Below are positions 10,194 through 21,953 of a stretch of 64,000 nt of DNA, in pieces. Each line of letters starts with the position of its first letter. Position 1 is the first letter of the stretch. This DNA is from Desulfuromonadaceae bacterium (lineage in GTDB: Bacteria; Desulfobacterota; Desulfuromonadia; Geobacterales; Pseudopelobacteraceae), in the NCBI GenBank assembly GCA_028681335.1, contig JAQUIT010000002.1, positions 124,001 through 188,000 on the forward strand. Direction: 5' to 3'. The notes under the pieces were generated by a model that did no database searches, was not told the DNA's origin, and saw only the letters and a program-made list of their open reading frames with translations. The position numbers and the translations under genes were made by a program.

Positions 10194-10539
10194 AGCTAAA
10201 TAGAACAATACTGAAACAAACGAACCGACCAAGTAGCTAACCGATTTATCTATTGAGAGCCAGTACTGTTGGCATCGACGACCGGGAGCGAAACATACTG
10301 TGAACGTTTCAGAAGTTATAAATAGTCGTTTTATCGTAAACATACCTTCAAACAACGGTCTCCAGCCGCTTGCTTGAAGGTATTTGTGTTTAAAGGGCCT
10401 TTTGTTTCTGATGGTAAAATTGTACGAGATGTTCAGGCCAAATCTACTCCGAAAGGTGGTGAGCAGCGGCATCATATTAATCCGACAGTAAGTTAACCAA
10501 CGTTGTAGATGCAACTACTATAAAATGGGAGGAACACAC
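10194..10539 (+). promoter_or_regulatory. Long 5' leader of the porin mRNA with a hairpin
   Basis: No convincing ORF lies in this stretch. It contains a perfect 10-bp inverted repeat, ATACCTTCAA (10342-10351) / TTGAAGGTAT (10374-10383), and a long-range pair CTGAAAC / GTTTCAG (about 10211 and 10305). I looked for the conserved core of c-di-GMP (GEMM) riboswitches and did not find it. It could be a structured regulatory leader or simply a stable UTR. Confidence 0.35.
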
Positions 10540-11658
10540 ATGAATTTCAAAAAAGTCGTAACAATCGCAGCAGCAGCTGGTGCACTGACAGCATTGGCCA
10601 TTCCGGCAATGGCAGAACTTACACCTTATGCATCTGTACGTTTGGGTCTGTTCAACCAGACTTACTCACCGGTAACCGGCTCAAGCGTCAATGATACCGA
10701 TCTTGATCTGGCAAGAAACAGCCGCTTTGGTGTGAGAGGTACTACCGGTAAGATTGGTGGTGTTGTTGAGATGGGTCTGGTTGGTTCCAGCGCAACTTCT
10801 CCTGGCAATGCCGGTAGTGTTGAGCAGCATGGTGTTTATACTCGTTTGATCTATGGTACTTATGCTTTTGATGCCGGCACTCTGCTTGTCGGTCAGGATT
10901 ATAGCAACAACTGGGTGGCCTCTGCGCAGGTTGCACTGGCTGATAATGGTTTCTCCGGTTATGGCGCCCTTGATAACAAGCGTCAGCCACAGATCAAGTT
11001 CACCATGAAAAATGGTCTTTACGGTGCTTTGATTGCACCGACCTCAGTTAGCTATGGCCTTTTAACAACGGCTTCAACTACTGATTACAAAGTGACGGTG
11101 CCTGAGTTAAATGTTGGTTACAAGGGTAAAGTTGGTGACGTTAATTTCAATGTTGGTGGCCTTCTTTTAACAGCTAAAACTGCCAACACAGGTGGCGATA
11201 CAATGACCGCTTATCTTGGTTATGCCGACGCTAAATATACCGCTGGCCCTGCTTCTGTTCTTGTTAACTTCGGTTATGGTCAGAACACCGGTAACATGGG
11301 GATTGCTTCTGGTTTAAACGGCGCGACAAACGTTTATAAAACAACTGCAGCAGTAGTTGGTTTCCTCCCCGTAATACCCGCTGGAGATGTTAAAACAATC
11401 GAAGGTTTCATCCAGGGCGGCTATGCCGTTTCCGACATGGTTGCAGTAAATGCCGGTTTCGGTTATGTCTCTGACGATAAGGATGGCACTGATAAAGCTG
11501 ACGCAAGATACTCAATCTTCGTTAATGCCCCTATCACTGTAGCCAAAGGTTTTTCGGTAACTCCTGAATTCGATTACTTCGACGAACTTAAGGACAACGC
11601 AGGCAACAAGCAGGGCAATAGATATGTTGTAGGTGCAAAACTGCAGATGGATTTCTAA
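10540..11658 (+). CDS. Outer-membrane porin-like beta-barrel protein
   Basis: The track begins at ATG 10525, but that codon precedes the GGGAGGAA ribosome-binding site; the ATG at 10540 is the proper start (372 aa). Seen: a Sec signal peptide (MNFKKVVTIAAAAGALTAL, cleavage after AMA), a mature start ELTPYASVRLG typical of gram-negative porins, alternating polar/aromatic beta-strand pattern rich in Gly and Tyr, and a C-terminal phenylalanine (KLQMDF), the outer-membrane insertion signal. Likely a trimeric diffusion porin; the solute is unknown. Monocistronic, with its own promoter, long leader and a strong terminator. Confidence 0.85.
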   Translation: MNFKKVVTIAAAAGALTALAIPAMAELTPYASVRLGLFNQTYSPVTGSSVNDTDLDLARNSRFGVRGTTGKIGGVVEMGLVGSSATSPGNAGSVEQHGVYTRLIYGTYAFDAGTLLVGQDYSNNWVASAQVALADNGFSGYGALDNKRQPQIKFTMKNGLYGALIAPTSVSYGLLTTASTTDYKVTVPELNVGYKGKVGDVNFNVGGLLLTAKTANTGGDTMTAYLGYADAKYTAGPASVLVNFGYGQNTGNMGIASGLNGATNVYKTTAAVVGFLPVIPAGDVKTIEGFIQGGYAVSDMVAVNAGFGYVSDDKDGTDKADARYSIFVNAPITVAKGFSVTPEFDYFDELKDNAGNKQGNRYVVGAKLQMDF

Positions 11659-11683
11659 GGAACTGCTTGACAGCAGTGCAACC

Positions 11684-11713
11684 AAAAACCCCGGGCTTGC
11701 CCGGGGTTTTTTT
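11684..11713 (+). terminator. Rho-independent terminator after porin
   Basis: CCCCGGGC (11689-11696), 2-nt loop, GCCCGGGG (11699-11706), with A-run before and seven T after. Confidence 0.95.
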
Positions 11714-11748
11714 ATGACGACCTTCTGCACGGTATCGAGGGAGAAAAT

Positions 11749-13212
11749 ATGAACGTTAAACTGATGTTAGCAACCATGTTAGTCATGGCCACACTCTGTG
11801 CCACTTCCTGGAGCGCGCCGGTTCCTACCCATGTCGCCGAGTTCAGCGTGAGCGGGGCGGCCAAGCCTGACGAGGTGCGCTCTATCATCCAGACACTGCT
11901 GCTGTCACGAATGGCCGGTGACAAAATTGCGACCCAGGCAACGCCCAAAGGGGCCGAAATTACCGTTTCCGGCAGTTATCTGCTGAGCGGCAGCATGTTC
12001 AGCCTTGATGCGGCGGCGGTCAACAGTTCCGGCACCGTTGTCACGCGGGCGTTTACCCAGGGGAAGTCTCCGGATGATCTGATCCCGGCGGTCGGGGCAT
12101 TGGCAAAGTCGCTGGCGGATGGCATTAACAAGGGAGCGATCCCGGTAGTGAAAGCTCCTGCAGCTGCTGCCGCAGCGCTTATGCCGGTGGTTGTCGCTCC
12201 GTCGCCGGATATCGTTGTTGCGCCGGTGTCAGCCTCTGTTACCAAATATGCAGGCATTCACACAATGGCCGGTGCATTGAGCGGCCTTGCGGTCGGCCGG
12301 ACACTCTCTGGCGGAGAGCGTGAGCTGTTCGTGACCGGAACCCATGCCTTGCGCTATTACCGTCAGGGTACCACGTTGAAGCTGCTGGCGGAGATCAGCT
12401 ACAAGGTAAATGAAAGGGTACTTGCAGTGGACTGTGCCGATCTTGATAACGACACAGTCCCGGAAATATATCTCACCATCATGGACGGCGAAGTGCTTGC
12501 ATCGCAGGTATGGAGGGTGGATGGCACGGCGCTGAAACAGATTGCCGGGCCGCTGCCGTACTATTTCAGGACGCTAATCGGTGCCGGCGGGGTGAAAAAG
12601 CTCTATGCCCAGCAGATTTCTGGGACGGCAGATTTTGCCGGTGATGTTGCTGAAGTTGTCAGGGTCGGAAGCGGCTATGGGGTAAAAAACCCGATCAAAT
12701 TGCCGAAAGGCGGCTCATTGTATAACTTCAATGTCCTTCGTGGTCCAAAGGGCGAAACTTCGCCGGTTGTTGCCGACAACAGCGGTTTTGTGCGGGTTTT
12801 TAACAGCGCCGGTGATGAGCTGTGGAAAAGCAGCGATGAGTTCGGCGGGAGCGAGACGTTCTTCAAACGCGCCGAAATTGGCGGCCAGCGGAGCAACGGA
12901 ACCGGCGAACGTCAGGTGTTTATGCAGCAGCGGATGATCGTCAAGGGCAACGGTGAACTGCTCGTGCCGAAAAACTCGGAATCATGGTTCATGAAGAACA
13001 AGCACTCATACTCCAAGAGCAGTCTGTACTGTTTCGCCTGGAACGGTTCGGACCTGGAGGAAAAGTGGCATACGCAACAGAATGAATATTATCTCGCCGA
13101 TTTTGCCTATGACGAAAACAGCCGCGAATTGCTGCTGCTGGAAGTGGTAGCCAAGGAAGAGGGGGTGTTCGACAAGGGCACCTCACGGCTGGTTGTCAGG
13201 AAGGTTGATTAG
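11749..13212 (+). CDS. Secreted FG-GAP/VCBS-like propeller protein
   Basis: 487 aa. Signal peptide MNVKLMLATMLVMATLCATSWSA, then a roughly 110-residue alpha/beta domain (HVAEFSVSGAAKPDEVRSII... KSLADGI) that resembles the small domain seen in FlgO/TolB-like periplasmic proteins, an Ala/Val-rich linker near 140-165, and a C-terminal beta-rich region with a calcium-loop-like DCADLDNDTVPEIYLT typical of FG-GAP repeats. Probably periplasmic or cell-surface. Function unknown; no partner gene nearby. Flanked by terminators on both sides, so an independent unit. Confidence 0.7.
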   Translation: MNVKLMLATMLVMATLCATSWSAPVPTHVAEFSVSGAAKPDEVRSIIQTLLLSRMAGDKIATQATPKGAEITVSGSYLLSGSMFSLDAAAVNSSGTVVTRAFTQGKSPDDLIPAVGALAKSLADGINKGAIPVVKAPAAAAAALMPVVVAPSPDIVVAPVSASVTKYAGIHTMAGALSGLAVGRTLSGGERELFVTGTHALRYYRQGTTLKLLAEISYKVNERVLAVDCADLDNDTVPEIYLTIMDGEVLASQVWRVDGTALKQIAGPLPYYFRTLIGAGGVKKLYAQQISGTADFAGDVAEVVRVGSGYGVKNPIKLPKGGSLYNFNVLRGPKGETSPVVADNSGFVRVFNSAGDELWKSSDEFGGSETFFKRAEIGGQRSNGTGERQVFMQQRMIVKGNGELLVPKNSESWFMKNKHSYSKSSLYCFAWNGSDLEEKWHTQQNEYYLADFAYDENSRELLLLEVVAKEEGVFDKGTSRLVVRKVD

Positions 13213-13241
13213 AGCAGCGGCCGGTGTGTTGTCAGGATGAT

Positions 13242-13271
13242 AAAAAAGGCGGGAGCAATCCCGCCTTTTTT
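13242..13271 (+). terminator. Rho-independent terminator after propeller protein
   Basis: GGCGGGA (13248-13254), loop GCAA, TCCCGCC (13259-13265), flanked by A6 and T6. Confidence 0.95.
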
Positions 13272-13286
13272 AAGCTCAAAAACTAT

Positions 13287-13414
13287 TTATCCACAGATTA
13301 ACGCAGATGTACGCAGATAAAATCAAAACGTTGAAACAAATGCTGATTTGTAAAAAATGGTGAGCCGTTATTATAGATACCAATCTAGTTTATCTCTGTG
13401 TAATCTGCGGATAA
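13287..13414. repeat. Imperfect inverted repeat upstream of parAB, left arm begins with a DnaA-box sequence
   Basis: Left arm TTATCCACAGATTA (13287-13300); the right arm read on the minus strand is TTATCCGCAGATTA (13401-13414), 13 of 14 identical. Both arms continue with CAGAT/GATAA-type repeats. The first 9 bases of the left arm equal the DnaA-box consensus. About 85 bp of unremarkable sequence separates the arms. This looks like an intergenic repeat element; origin function is not supported by a single box. Confidence 0.5.
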
Positions 13415-13444
13415 TGGTCGTTTGTTTGTGAAATGGTCTTTTCT

Positions 13445-13473
13445 TTGACGAAGTCAAAGAGCTGTGTTACATT
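13445..13473 (+). promoter_or_regulatory. Candidate parAB promoter
   Basis: TTGACG (13445-13450), 17-bp spacer, TACATT (13468-13473). The -35 sits in a perfect hairpin CTTTGAC-GAA-GTCAAAG, a possible operator. Confidence 0.5.
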
Positions 13474-13545
13474 CGCGCAATTAAAATCCGGGTGCATCAT
13501 TCCAGAAGGATCGACCCAAGTGTCCACTGAAAAGAGCAAATCCCC

Positions 13546-14328
13546 TTGAAACCACAAACTAAAATCATCTGTATTGCCAATCAGAAGGGCGGCGTTGGCA
13601 AGACAACAACAGCAGTTAATCTCGCCGCTTGTCTTTCTGCCGCGGAGAGACCGACATTACTCGTCGATATCGACCCGCAGGGTAATGCCACCAGCGGTGT
13701 CGGAATTGACAAGGCCAGTCTCAAACGCACCGTTTATGATGCCTTGATCAATGATGTCGATCCGCATGAGTTGGTCGTCGATACCGGCCACCCGTTTCTT
13801 CATATTCTGCCGGCCAACTCCGATCTGGCCGGTGCCGAGCTGGAGCTGGCTGCGGAGATCGGGCGGGAGCATAAACTGAAGTGCGTGCTGGCCGAACTGA
13901 CAGAAAAGTACCACTATATTATTATCGACTGTCCGCCTTCGCTAAGCCTGCTGACAATTAACGCCATGACGGCAGCCAACTCGGTACTGATACCCCTCCA
14001 GTGCGAATTTTACGCCATGGAGGGGCTTTCGCAAATATTACACACCATAAAACTTATTCGAAAGATGGTTAATCCACAGCTCACGATCGAAGGCATCCTT
14101 CTGACCATGTACGATGCTCGCGGCAATCTGAGCAAAGAAGTAGCCGATGAAATTCGTACGCATTTTGCCGGGCAGGTTTTTGAGTCGGTAGTCCCGCGTA
14201 ACGTGCGGCTTGCAGAGGCACCCAGTCATGGCAAGCCGATCATTTATTACGACATCACTTCGCGCGGTGCAGCCAGCTATCTTCAGCTGGCCCGCGAGAT
14301 CATACAGAGGGAGAGTATACATGGCTAG
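13546..14328 (+). CDS. parA: ParA/Soj chromosome-partitioning ATPase
   Basis: Deviant Walker-A ATPase that positions the ParB-parS complex and helps segregate the chromosome origin. 260 aa: KGGVGKTT with signature lysine K14 and K19, Walker A' region LLVDIDPQGNATSGVGI, Walker B YIIIDCPPSL. The frame opens just after a TGA at 13528 and the only reasonable start is the TTG at 13546, preceded by a weak AAGAG. The last 8 bp overlap parB, so the two are translationally coupled. Its position just before the ATP synthase operon is one reason for the Geobacter-type assignment. Confidence 0.93.
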   Translation: MKPQTKIICIANQKGGVGKTTTAVNLAACLSAAERPTLLVDIDPQGNATSGVGIDKASLKRTVYDALINDVDPHELVVDTGHPFLHILPANSDLAGAELELAAEIGREHKLKCVLAELTEKYHYIIIDCPPSLSLLTINAMTAANSVLIPLQCEFYAMEGLSQILHTIKLIRKMVNPQLTIEGILLTMYDARGNLSKEVADEIRTHFAGQVFESVVPRNVRLAEAPSHGKPIIYYDITSRGAASYLQLAREIIQRESIHG

Positions 14329-15175
14329 AATAGGCGGCCTCGGCAAAGGGATGGCTGCGCTGTTGCAAGTAACAGAAACAGTTGATGAATCTAAAAACTA
14401 TTTTGTCTGCCCGATTGAAAAGATCAGACCAAACCGCAATCAGCCACGCAAGCATTTTGCCCCGGAAAAACTCGAAGAACTCGCCGCGTCAATCCGCGAA
14501 AAAGGGATTATTCAGCCAATTATCGTCACCAGGGTTGATGATGGTTATGAGATTATTGCCGGTGAACGCCGCTGGCGGGCAGCACAAAAAGCGGGGCTGC
14601 ATGAAATTCCGGTCGTTATCCGCGAGGCGACGCCGGATGCTGTTATGGAGCTGGCGCTGATCGAAAATATCCAGCGTCAGGATCTGAACGCTATCGAAGA
14701 AGCGTATGCGTATCGATCGCTCGTGGAGCACTTAAGCATCTCACAAGAGGATGTGGCACGCAGGGTCGGCAAGAACCGTACAACGGTAACCAATTCGTTG
14801 CGGCTGCTCAAGCTGCCTGATGATATCCAGCGCGACATCGTTGAAGAGCGGCTCAGTATGGGGCATGCCCGTGCTCTGCTGGCTCTTGAAAGCGGTGAAC
14901 TGATTGAAAAGGCGCGCCACGAAATACTGCATCGTCAGTTAAGTGTCCGCTCTACGGAAGATCTTGTGCGCCGCTTGAAAATAAACCCTCATCCCGTACC
15001 GGCAAAACGGATGCAGCAGCCGGATTTGTTGATGTCGGCCTTGGAGCAGCAGTTGCAGAAACGGTTTCAGTCACGGGTGGCGATCCGCAAAGTAGGCTCA
15101 AAGGGGGGGCGACTTGAAATCCATTTCAGTGATTCGGATGAATTGACCCGCATAATCGATCTGCTGGACATCTGA
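14321..15175 (+). CDS. parB: ParB/Spo0J centromere-binding protein
   Basis: CTP-dependent DNA clamp that loads at parS and works with ParA. The track extends to 14210, but the extension lies inside parA; the true start is ATG 14321 with GAGGGAG upstream (284 aa, MARIGGLGKGMAALL is a typical ParB start). Seen: ParB/Srx domain with GYEIIAGERRWRAAQ (CTP-binding GERRxRA motif), ELALIENIQRQDLN, and the helix-turn-helix SQEDVARRVGKNRTTVTNSLRLL. The C-terminal dimerisation segment is present. No parS site was found in the window. Confidence 0.93.
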   Translation: MARIGGLGKGMAALLQVTETVDESKNYFVCPIEKIRPNRNQPRKHFAPEKLEELAASIREKGIIQPIIVTRVDDGYEIIAGERRWRAAQKAGLHEIPVVIREATPDAVMELALIENIQRQDLNAIEEAYAYRSLVEHLSISQEDVARRVGKNRTTVTNSLRLLKLPDDIQRDIVEERLSMGHARALLALESGELIEKARHEILHRQLSVRSTEDLVRRLKINPHPVPAKRMQQPDLLMSALEQQLQKRFQSRVAIRKVGSKGGRLEIHFSDSDELTRIIDLLDI

Positions 15176-15286
15176 AAAACAATCACATTGTCGTATGTCT
15201 GCTAAAGTCAAATGAATGACTATCGTATAACACGCTGGATATAAAAGCAAAGACGATGGTAATAGTAAAAAATAGTATTAATTAGC

Positions 15287-15315
15287 TTGACACTCCTTCG
15301 ATTGTCATGTTAGTT
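15287..15315 (+). promoter_or_regulatory. Candidate ATP synthase operon promoter
   Basis: TTGACA (15287-15292), 17-bp spacer, TTAGTT (15310-15315), about 68 bp before the first atp gene. Confidence 0.55.
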
Positions 15316-15382
15316 AACCTCTGTTTTACGCCCGTCTCTGGGATACAGTATACAATTTAAGCATGCCTGTAAGGGGTAGGTC

Positions 15383-15808
15383 GTGATAGAATTAAATTTA
15401 TCGTTCGTAATCCAGCTGATCAATTTCGGCATCCTCGTTCTCATTCTGAACATGTTTCTGTACAAGCCAATCCGCAAGGTTTTGGCTGATCGTCGTCAGA
15501 TAATTGATTCTGCCCGTGAAAAGACTGTTTCGGTTGATGCAGAGGTTCAGGCAAAGATGGCTCAGTATGAAGCACGTCTGCATGCAGCCAAGGCAGAAGC
15601 CGGAGCCCGACGTGCTGAATCGCTAAAACTTGCTCAGGCTGAGGAAGTCGCTGTTCTTGAGAAAGCACGCAAGCAGGCATCCGAATCACTCGCTTCGATT
15701 CGTGACAAGGTTGCCAAGGAAGCTGGCGAAGCACGTGAGCTGCTGAAAAAGCAGGCCGAGGTTCTGTCCGGTGATATCTGTGAGAAAATCCTCGGGAGGA
15801 ACCTGTAG
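15383..15808 (+). CDS. atpX: F-type ATP synthase subunit b' (second b subunit)
   Basis: Peripheral-stalk subunit. 141 aa starting at GTG 15383 with AAGGGG upstream. One N-terminal membrane helix (IQLINFGILVLILNMFLY) followed by a long charged helix (about residues 30-141) that dimerises with subunit b. No signal peptide. Two b-type genes in tandem indicate a b/b' heterodimer, as in many photosynthetic and deltaproteobacterial ATP synthases. First gene of the atpXFHAGDC operon; subunits a and c are not present and must be encoded elsewhere. Confidence 0.88.
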   Translation: MIELNLSFVIQLINFGILVLILNMFLYKPIRKVLADRRQIIDSAREKTVSVDAEVQAKMAQYEARLHAAKAEAGARRAESLKLAQAEEVAVLEKARKQASESLASIRDKVAKEAGEARELLKKQAEVLSGDICEKILGRNL

Positions 15809-15810
15809 TT

Positions 15811-16422
15811 ATGAGTATGGTATCCGGTCGCTCCAAAAAAATAATCATCACGCTGGCGTATATATCAGTCATCATTCTTTCTGCATCTGTTGGCTTTGCT
15901 TCTGAAGGAGCTGGTGCTGCTCATCATCCTGATAGCGGTGCCCAGATGAAGGATTTTGGCTGGAGAGTGCTTAACTTTGCCGTTCTGGTTGGCATAATTG
16001 TGTGGGCACTCAAAAAAGCAGATGTCAAGGGCTCATTGGCTGCCCGTCAGGCAGGCGTTGAAAAGAGTTTGAAGGATGCTGAAGAGGCTCGCGATGCCGC
16101 AGAAGCCAAATTGCGTGAATATGGCGTAAAGCTCGATCAGGCATCCAAAGAGATTGATGAACTTCATGCCGCCATTATTCGTGAGGGTGAGCAGGAGAAG
16201 AACCGTATTATTGCTGAAGCTAATAGCGCCGCTGAGAAGATTGTGGCCCAGGCGGCATTGTCTGCAGAGCAGGAGACTGTTAAGGCGCGCAACGAACTGC
16301 GTGCTGAAGCTGCAAGGCTTGCAGTTGAAATCGCAACCGGCAAGTTGTCCGGTGCCATTCAAAAGAACGACCACGACCGATTTGTCGGCGAATATCTTGA
16401 CAAGGTGGGACAGATCCAGTGA
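15811..16422 (+). CDS. atpF: F-type ATP synthase subunit b
   Basis: Peripheral-stalk subunit of 203 aa, 2 bp after the b' gene, with GGAGG upstream. It carries a hydrophobic N-terminal segment (IIITLAYISVIILSASVGFA) that looks like a signal peptide, then a second membrane helix (VLNFAVLVGIIVWAL) and a long Ala/Glu-rich helix. The extra leader segment is found in other Geobacter-like AtpF proteins, as I recall, and its cleavage is not shown. It overlaps the delta-subunit gene by 4 bp (GTGA). Confidence 0.88.
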   Translation: MSMVSGRSKKIIITLAYISVIILSASVGFASEGAGAAHHPDSGAQMKDFGWRVLNFAVLVGIIVWALKKADVKGSLAARQAGVEKSLKDAEEARDAAEAKLREYGVKLDQASKEIDELHAAIIREGEQEKNRIIAEANSAAEKIVAQAALSAEQETVKARNELRAEAARLAVEIATGKLSGAIQKNDHDRFVGEYLDKVGQIQ

Positions 16423-16961
16423 TCAATAACGCGATTGCGAGACGATACGCCAAAGCGCTTGTGCAGCTAGGTTCGGAAGGCGGTCTGATTGACCGTTTCC
16501 GTGACGAGCTGTCTATAGTTGATGGCCTTTTTAGAACTAACGGTGATTTGCGGGCCGCATTTTCAAACCCGGCTCTCACTTCAGAGCAGAAGAAGTCGAT
16601 GATGAAGGAGCTGATTGCCAAGACAGCATGCTCCGAACTCGTGGGCAATTTTCTGCTGCTGCTGGTGGACAAGAACCGCGTCGCTTTTCTTGGGCAGATT
16701 GTTCAGACCTATGAAAAGCTTGCTGATGAATTCTCCGGTGTAATCCGCCCGGTCATCACAACCGCTTTTGCGCTGGATGACAGTCAAGTCGGTGCAATTC
16801 AGAGCGCTCTTGAAAAAAAGACAGGCAAAAAAATTGTGCCGCAGATGGTTGTCGATGCGTCGCTGCTTGGTGGTGTGGTGACTCAGATTGGCGACATTGC
16901 GTATGATAATAGTGTCAAGACTCAGCTTAAACGGATTAAAGATATATTACAGAAGGGGTAG
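16419..16961 (+). CDS. atpH: F-type ATP synthase subunit delta
   Basis: Caps the F1 head and joins it to the peripheral stalk (OSCP homologue). 180 aa from a GTG start overlapping the atpF stop codon. Family features: [13 protein letters not shown] at the N terminus and the C-terminal segment [22 protein letters not shown]...[14 protein letters not shown]. Normal length; translationally coupled to atpF, followed by atpA after 8 bp. Confidence 0.93.
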   Translation: MINNAIARRYAKALVQLGSEGGLIDRFRDELSIVDGLFRTNGDLRAAFSNPALTSEQKKSMMKELIAKTACSELVGNFLLLLVDKNRVAFLGQIVQTYEKLADEFSGVIRPVITTAFALDDSQVGAIQSALEKKTGKKIVPQMVVDASLLGGVVTQIGDIAYDNSVKTQLKRIKDILQKG

Positions 16962-16969
16962 GAGCATTC

Positions 16970-18478
<1,509 letters not shown>

Positions 18479-18496
18479 ACAAGGACGGTTTGAGAT

Positions 18497-19363
18497 ATGG
18501 CAAGCCTTAAAAGCATCAAAAAACGGATCGTATCCGTAAAAAATACTCGCCAGATCACCAAGGCCATGAAAATGGTTTCGGCTGCAAAGCTGCGCCGTGC
18601 CCAGGAAAACGTTGTGGCAGCCCGCCCCTATGCAAAAAAACTGGGTGAAGTGCTGCAGTCGTTATCGGCTAATCTTGAGGGGGATCTCCACCCGTTGCTA
18701 GAGAAGCGTGAAGCAAAAAAACTGCTTCTGCTCGTACTTACCTCGGATCGTGGTTTGTGCGGTGGTTTCAATACCAACCTGTGCAAGGCTGCTGATCGCT
18801 TTATCAAAGAAAAATCTGCTTCTTACGAGCAGATCAGTGTTATGACTGTTGGCCGTAAAGGGTTTGAGTTTCTCAAGAGCCGTTATACGGTTTACAAGAA
18901 CTTTTCCAATGTTCTGGCTAAGCCGAATTATCAGAGCGCTGTTATGTTGGCTCAGGAAGTTATTGATGGTTTTGTCGCCGGTGAGTACGATCAGGTTGAA
19001 TTACTTTTTAACTCGTTCCGTACAGTCATGACCCAGGATATAACCTTCCAGCAGTTGCTGCCGGTGGTGCCTGAAAATGAGGAAGCTGCAGATGAAACTC
19101 CTGTTGAGTTTATCTATGAGCCTTCTGTTGGTAAGTTGCTGGCAGAAATTCTGCCAAAAAATATTGAAGTACAAATCTTTAAAGCGATGCTGGAGACCGT
19201 GGCAGGTGAGCATGGTGCCCGCATGACCGCTATGGACAGTGCTTCAAAGAACGCCAACGAAATGATCGGCAAACTGACACTTCAGTACAACCGTGCGCGT
19301 CAGGCTGCCATTACTACGGAGTTGATGGAAATCATCTCCGGCTCTGAATCGATCAAAGGATAA
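18497..19363 (+). CDS. atpG: F-type ATP synthase subunit gamma
   Basis: Central rotor shaft of F1. 288 aa with the conserved N-terminal helix ([21 protein letters not shown]), the [10 protein letters not shown] motif and the C-terminal helix [17 protein letters not shown]. Normal length; between atpA and atpD in the standard order. Confidence 0.96.
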   Translation: MASLKSIKKRIVSVKNTRQITKAMKMVSAAKLRRAQENVVAARPYAKKLGEVLQSLSANLEGDLHPLLEKREAKKLLLLVLTSDRGLCGGFNTNLCKAADRFIKEKSASYEQISVMTVGRKGFEFLKSRYTVYKNFSNVLAKPNYQSAVMLAQEVIDGFVAGEYDQVELLFNSFRTVMTQDITFQQLLPVVPENEEAADETPVEFIYEPSVGKLLAEILPKNIEVQIFKAMLETVAGEHGARMTAMDSASKNANEMIGKLTLQYNRARQAAITTELMEIISGSESIKG

Positions 19364-19389
19364 TACTACAGTAACGAAACACTATATGA

Positions 19390-20835
<1,446 letters not shown>

Positions 20836-20843
20836 ATTAAACA

Positions 20844-20878
20844 TGTAGGGGCAGGGCTTCTCCTGCCCGCTTTCTACA
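20844..20878. repeat. REP-like palindrome between atpD and atpC
   Basis: GGGCAGG (20849-20855), 6-nt loop, CCTGCCC (20862-20868), nested in a second pair TGTAG / CTACA (20844-20848 / 20874-20878). There is no T-run, so it is not a normal terminator. It may tune the low epsilon-subunit level or protect the mRNA; it resembles dispersed TGTAGGGGC-type repeats. Confidence 0.6.
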
Positions 20879-20888
20879 AGGATCATAT

Positions 20889-21305
20889 ATGGCAGAAAAG
20901 ATGAAACTGGAAATAGTCACTCCTTACAAGAAAATTGTAGACACTGAGGTTGACGAAGTAACTGCAACAGGTAAGCTCGGTGAATTCGGCATCCTGCCTG
21001 GTCACGCTCCGTTTTTGACTTCACTCGATATTGGTGAATTCGTATACAAGAACAATGGCGTTACCGAGCACATGTCACTCAACTGGGGTTATTTCGAAGT
21101 CTGCGATGACAAGATTATTGTTCTTGTTGAAACGGCTGAGATTGCTGCCGATATCGATGTTGAGCGGGCAAAAGCCGCATTAGGGCGGGCTGAAGAGGCA
21201 CTTAAGAAACTGACCTCTGAAGATAAGCAGTTTAAAGTTTACGAAGCTGCTCTGCAAAGAGCACTTATCCGTATGCAGGTTGCCGGAAAAAGCGCCCGTA
21301 AATAA
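20889..21305 (+). CDS. atpC: F-type ATP synthase subunit epsilon
   Basis: Rotor subunit that also inhibits ATP hydrolysis. 138 aa with the N-terminal beta-sandwich (LEIVTPYKKIVDTEVDEV, GEFGILPGHAPFLTSL) and a C-terminal two-helix region (IDVERAKAALGRAEEALKKL). Last gene of the operon; a terminator follows 26 bp after the stop. Confidence 0.95.
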   Translation: MAEKMKLEIVTPYKKIVDTEVDEVTATGKLGEFGILPGHAPFLTSLDIGEFVYKNNGVTEHMSLNWGYFEVCDDKIIVLVETAEIAADIDVERAKAALGRAEEALKKLTSEDKQFKVYEAALQRALIRMQVAGKSARK

Positions 21306-21331
21306 TTTTATGGTATATATTAGTTACATTG

Positions 21332-21357
21332 AAGAGCGGCAGCGATGCCGCTCTTTT
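21332..21357 (+). terminator. Rho-independent terminator of the atp operon
   Basis: AAGAGCGGC (21332-21340), 6-nt loop, GCCGCTCTT (21347-21355), then T-run. Confidence 0.93.
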
Positions 21358-21428
21358 TGTTTATAGAAATTGTCATGCGGGTTTGTTACAACAGCGAATA
21401 ATGTATTTCTTTTCAATGGAGGATAGAC

Positions 21429-21953
21429 ATGTCCCAAACAAGAGAATTGAAGCGTTATAGTTGTTATGAAATGTTTTCCCAGTCAGCCGGAATCGAAATC
21501 CGTGAGGCTGTTAAGTCCAGTGAAGAGCGTGGAGAGATCACAGAACGGAGCGGCAGGATACATCTCCGTTTTTTTAAGTTGGCGCCGAAAAGCAGCCAGG
21601 ATGAGGTTACCCAAATACGTTTTGTCTGCGAACCAGACGAGGCCTTTAGTCTCTCATTGATGATAGACCAGGTTGCCGGATCTTCGGTGCCGCGCAAAGA
21701 AAAACTCAATCCTCACAAGTTCACTGCAGTTGAGCATGGCACAGAAACTATCACGACACTTTCTGTGGAAAAGTGGGAGCGTGGCGGCAAGGGCGGCTAC
21801 GCTTTGACGGTATCACGCGGCAATGATTTTATCTCTGTTCCAGTACCGCTGACCAAATTTCTCTTTGCCGGGGAATTTCTGCGTGCCATGTCGACGCAAC
21901 AAAGCTGGGTTGAACGGGAAGTGAAGAAAGCCACAATGAATGTCACAGCCTAA
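21429..21953 (+). CDS. Conserved hypothetical protein, overlaps the radical SAM gene
   Basis: 174 aa, soluble, no signal peptide or membrane segment. A central basic/acidic beta-rich part (RIHLRFFKLAPKS, FSLSLMIDQVAGSS) and a C-terminal part (ALTVSRGNDFISVPVPLTKFLF) could form a small beta-sheet nucleic-acid-binding-type fold, but that is a guess from pattern only. It has a good GGAGG-type site (tggaggatagac) and overlaps the next gene by 14 bp, so the two are probably co-expressed. Function unknown. Confidence 0.75.
   Translation: MSQTRELKRYSCYEMFSQSAGIEIREAVKSSEERGEITERSGRIHLRFFKLAPKSSQDEVTQIRFVCEPDEAFSLSLMIDQVAGSSVPRKEKLNPHKFTAVEHGTETITTLSVEKWERGGKGGYALTVSRGNDFISVPVPLTKFLFAGEFLRAMSTQQSWVEREVKKATMNVTA

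Noticed and set aside
13287-13295. Perfect DnaA box as sign of oriC
   Set aside because: A single box without a cluster, an A+T-rich unwinding element or dnaA nearby does not support an origin here.
14210-14320. N-terminal extension of ParB in the ORF track
   Set aside because: Lies within parA; the ATG at 14321 has a proper ribosome-binding site and gives the normal ParB N terminus.
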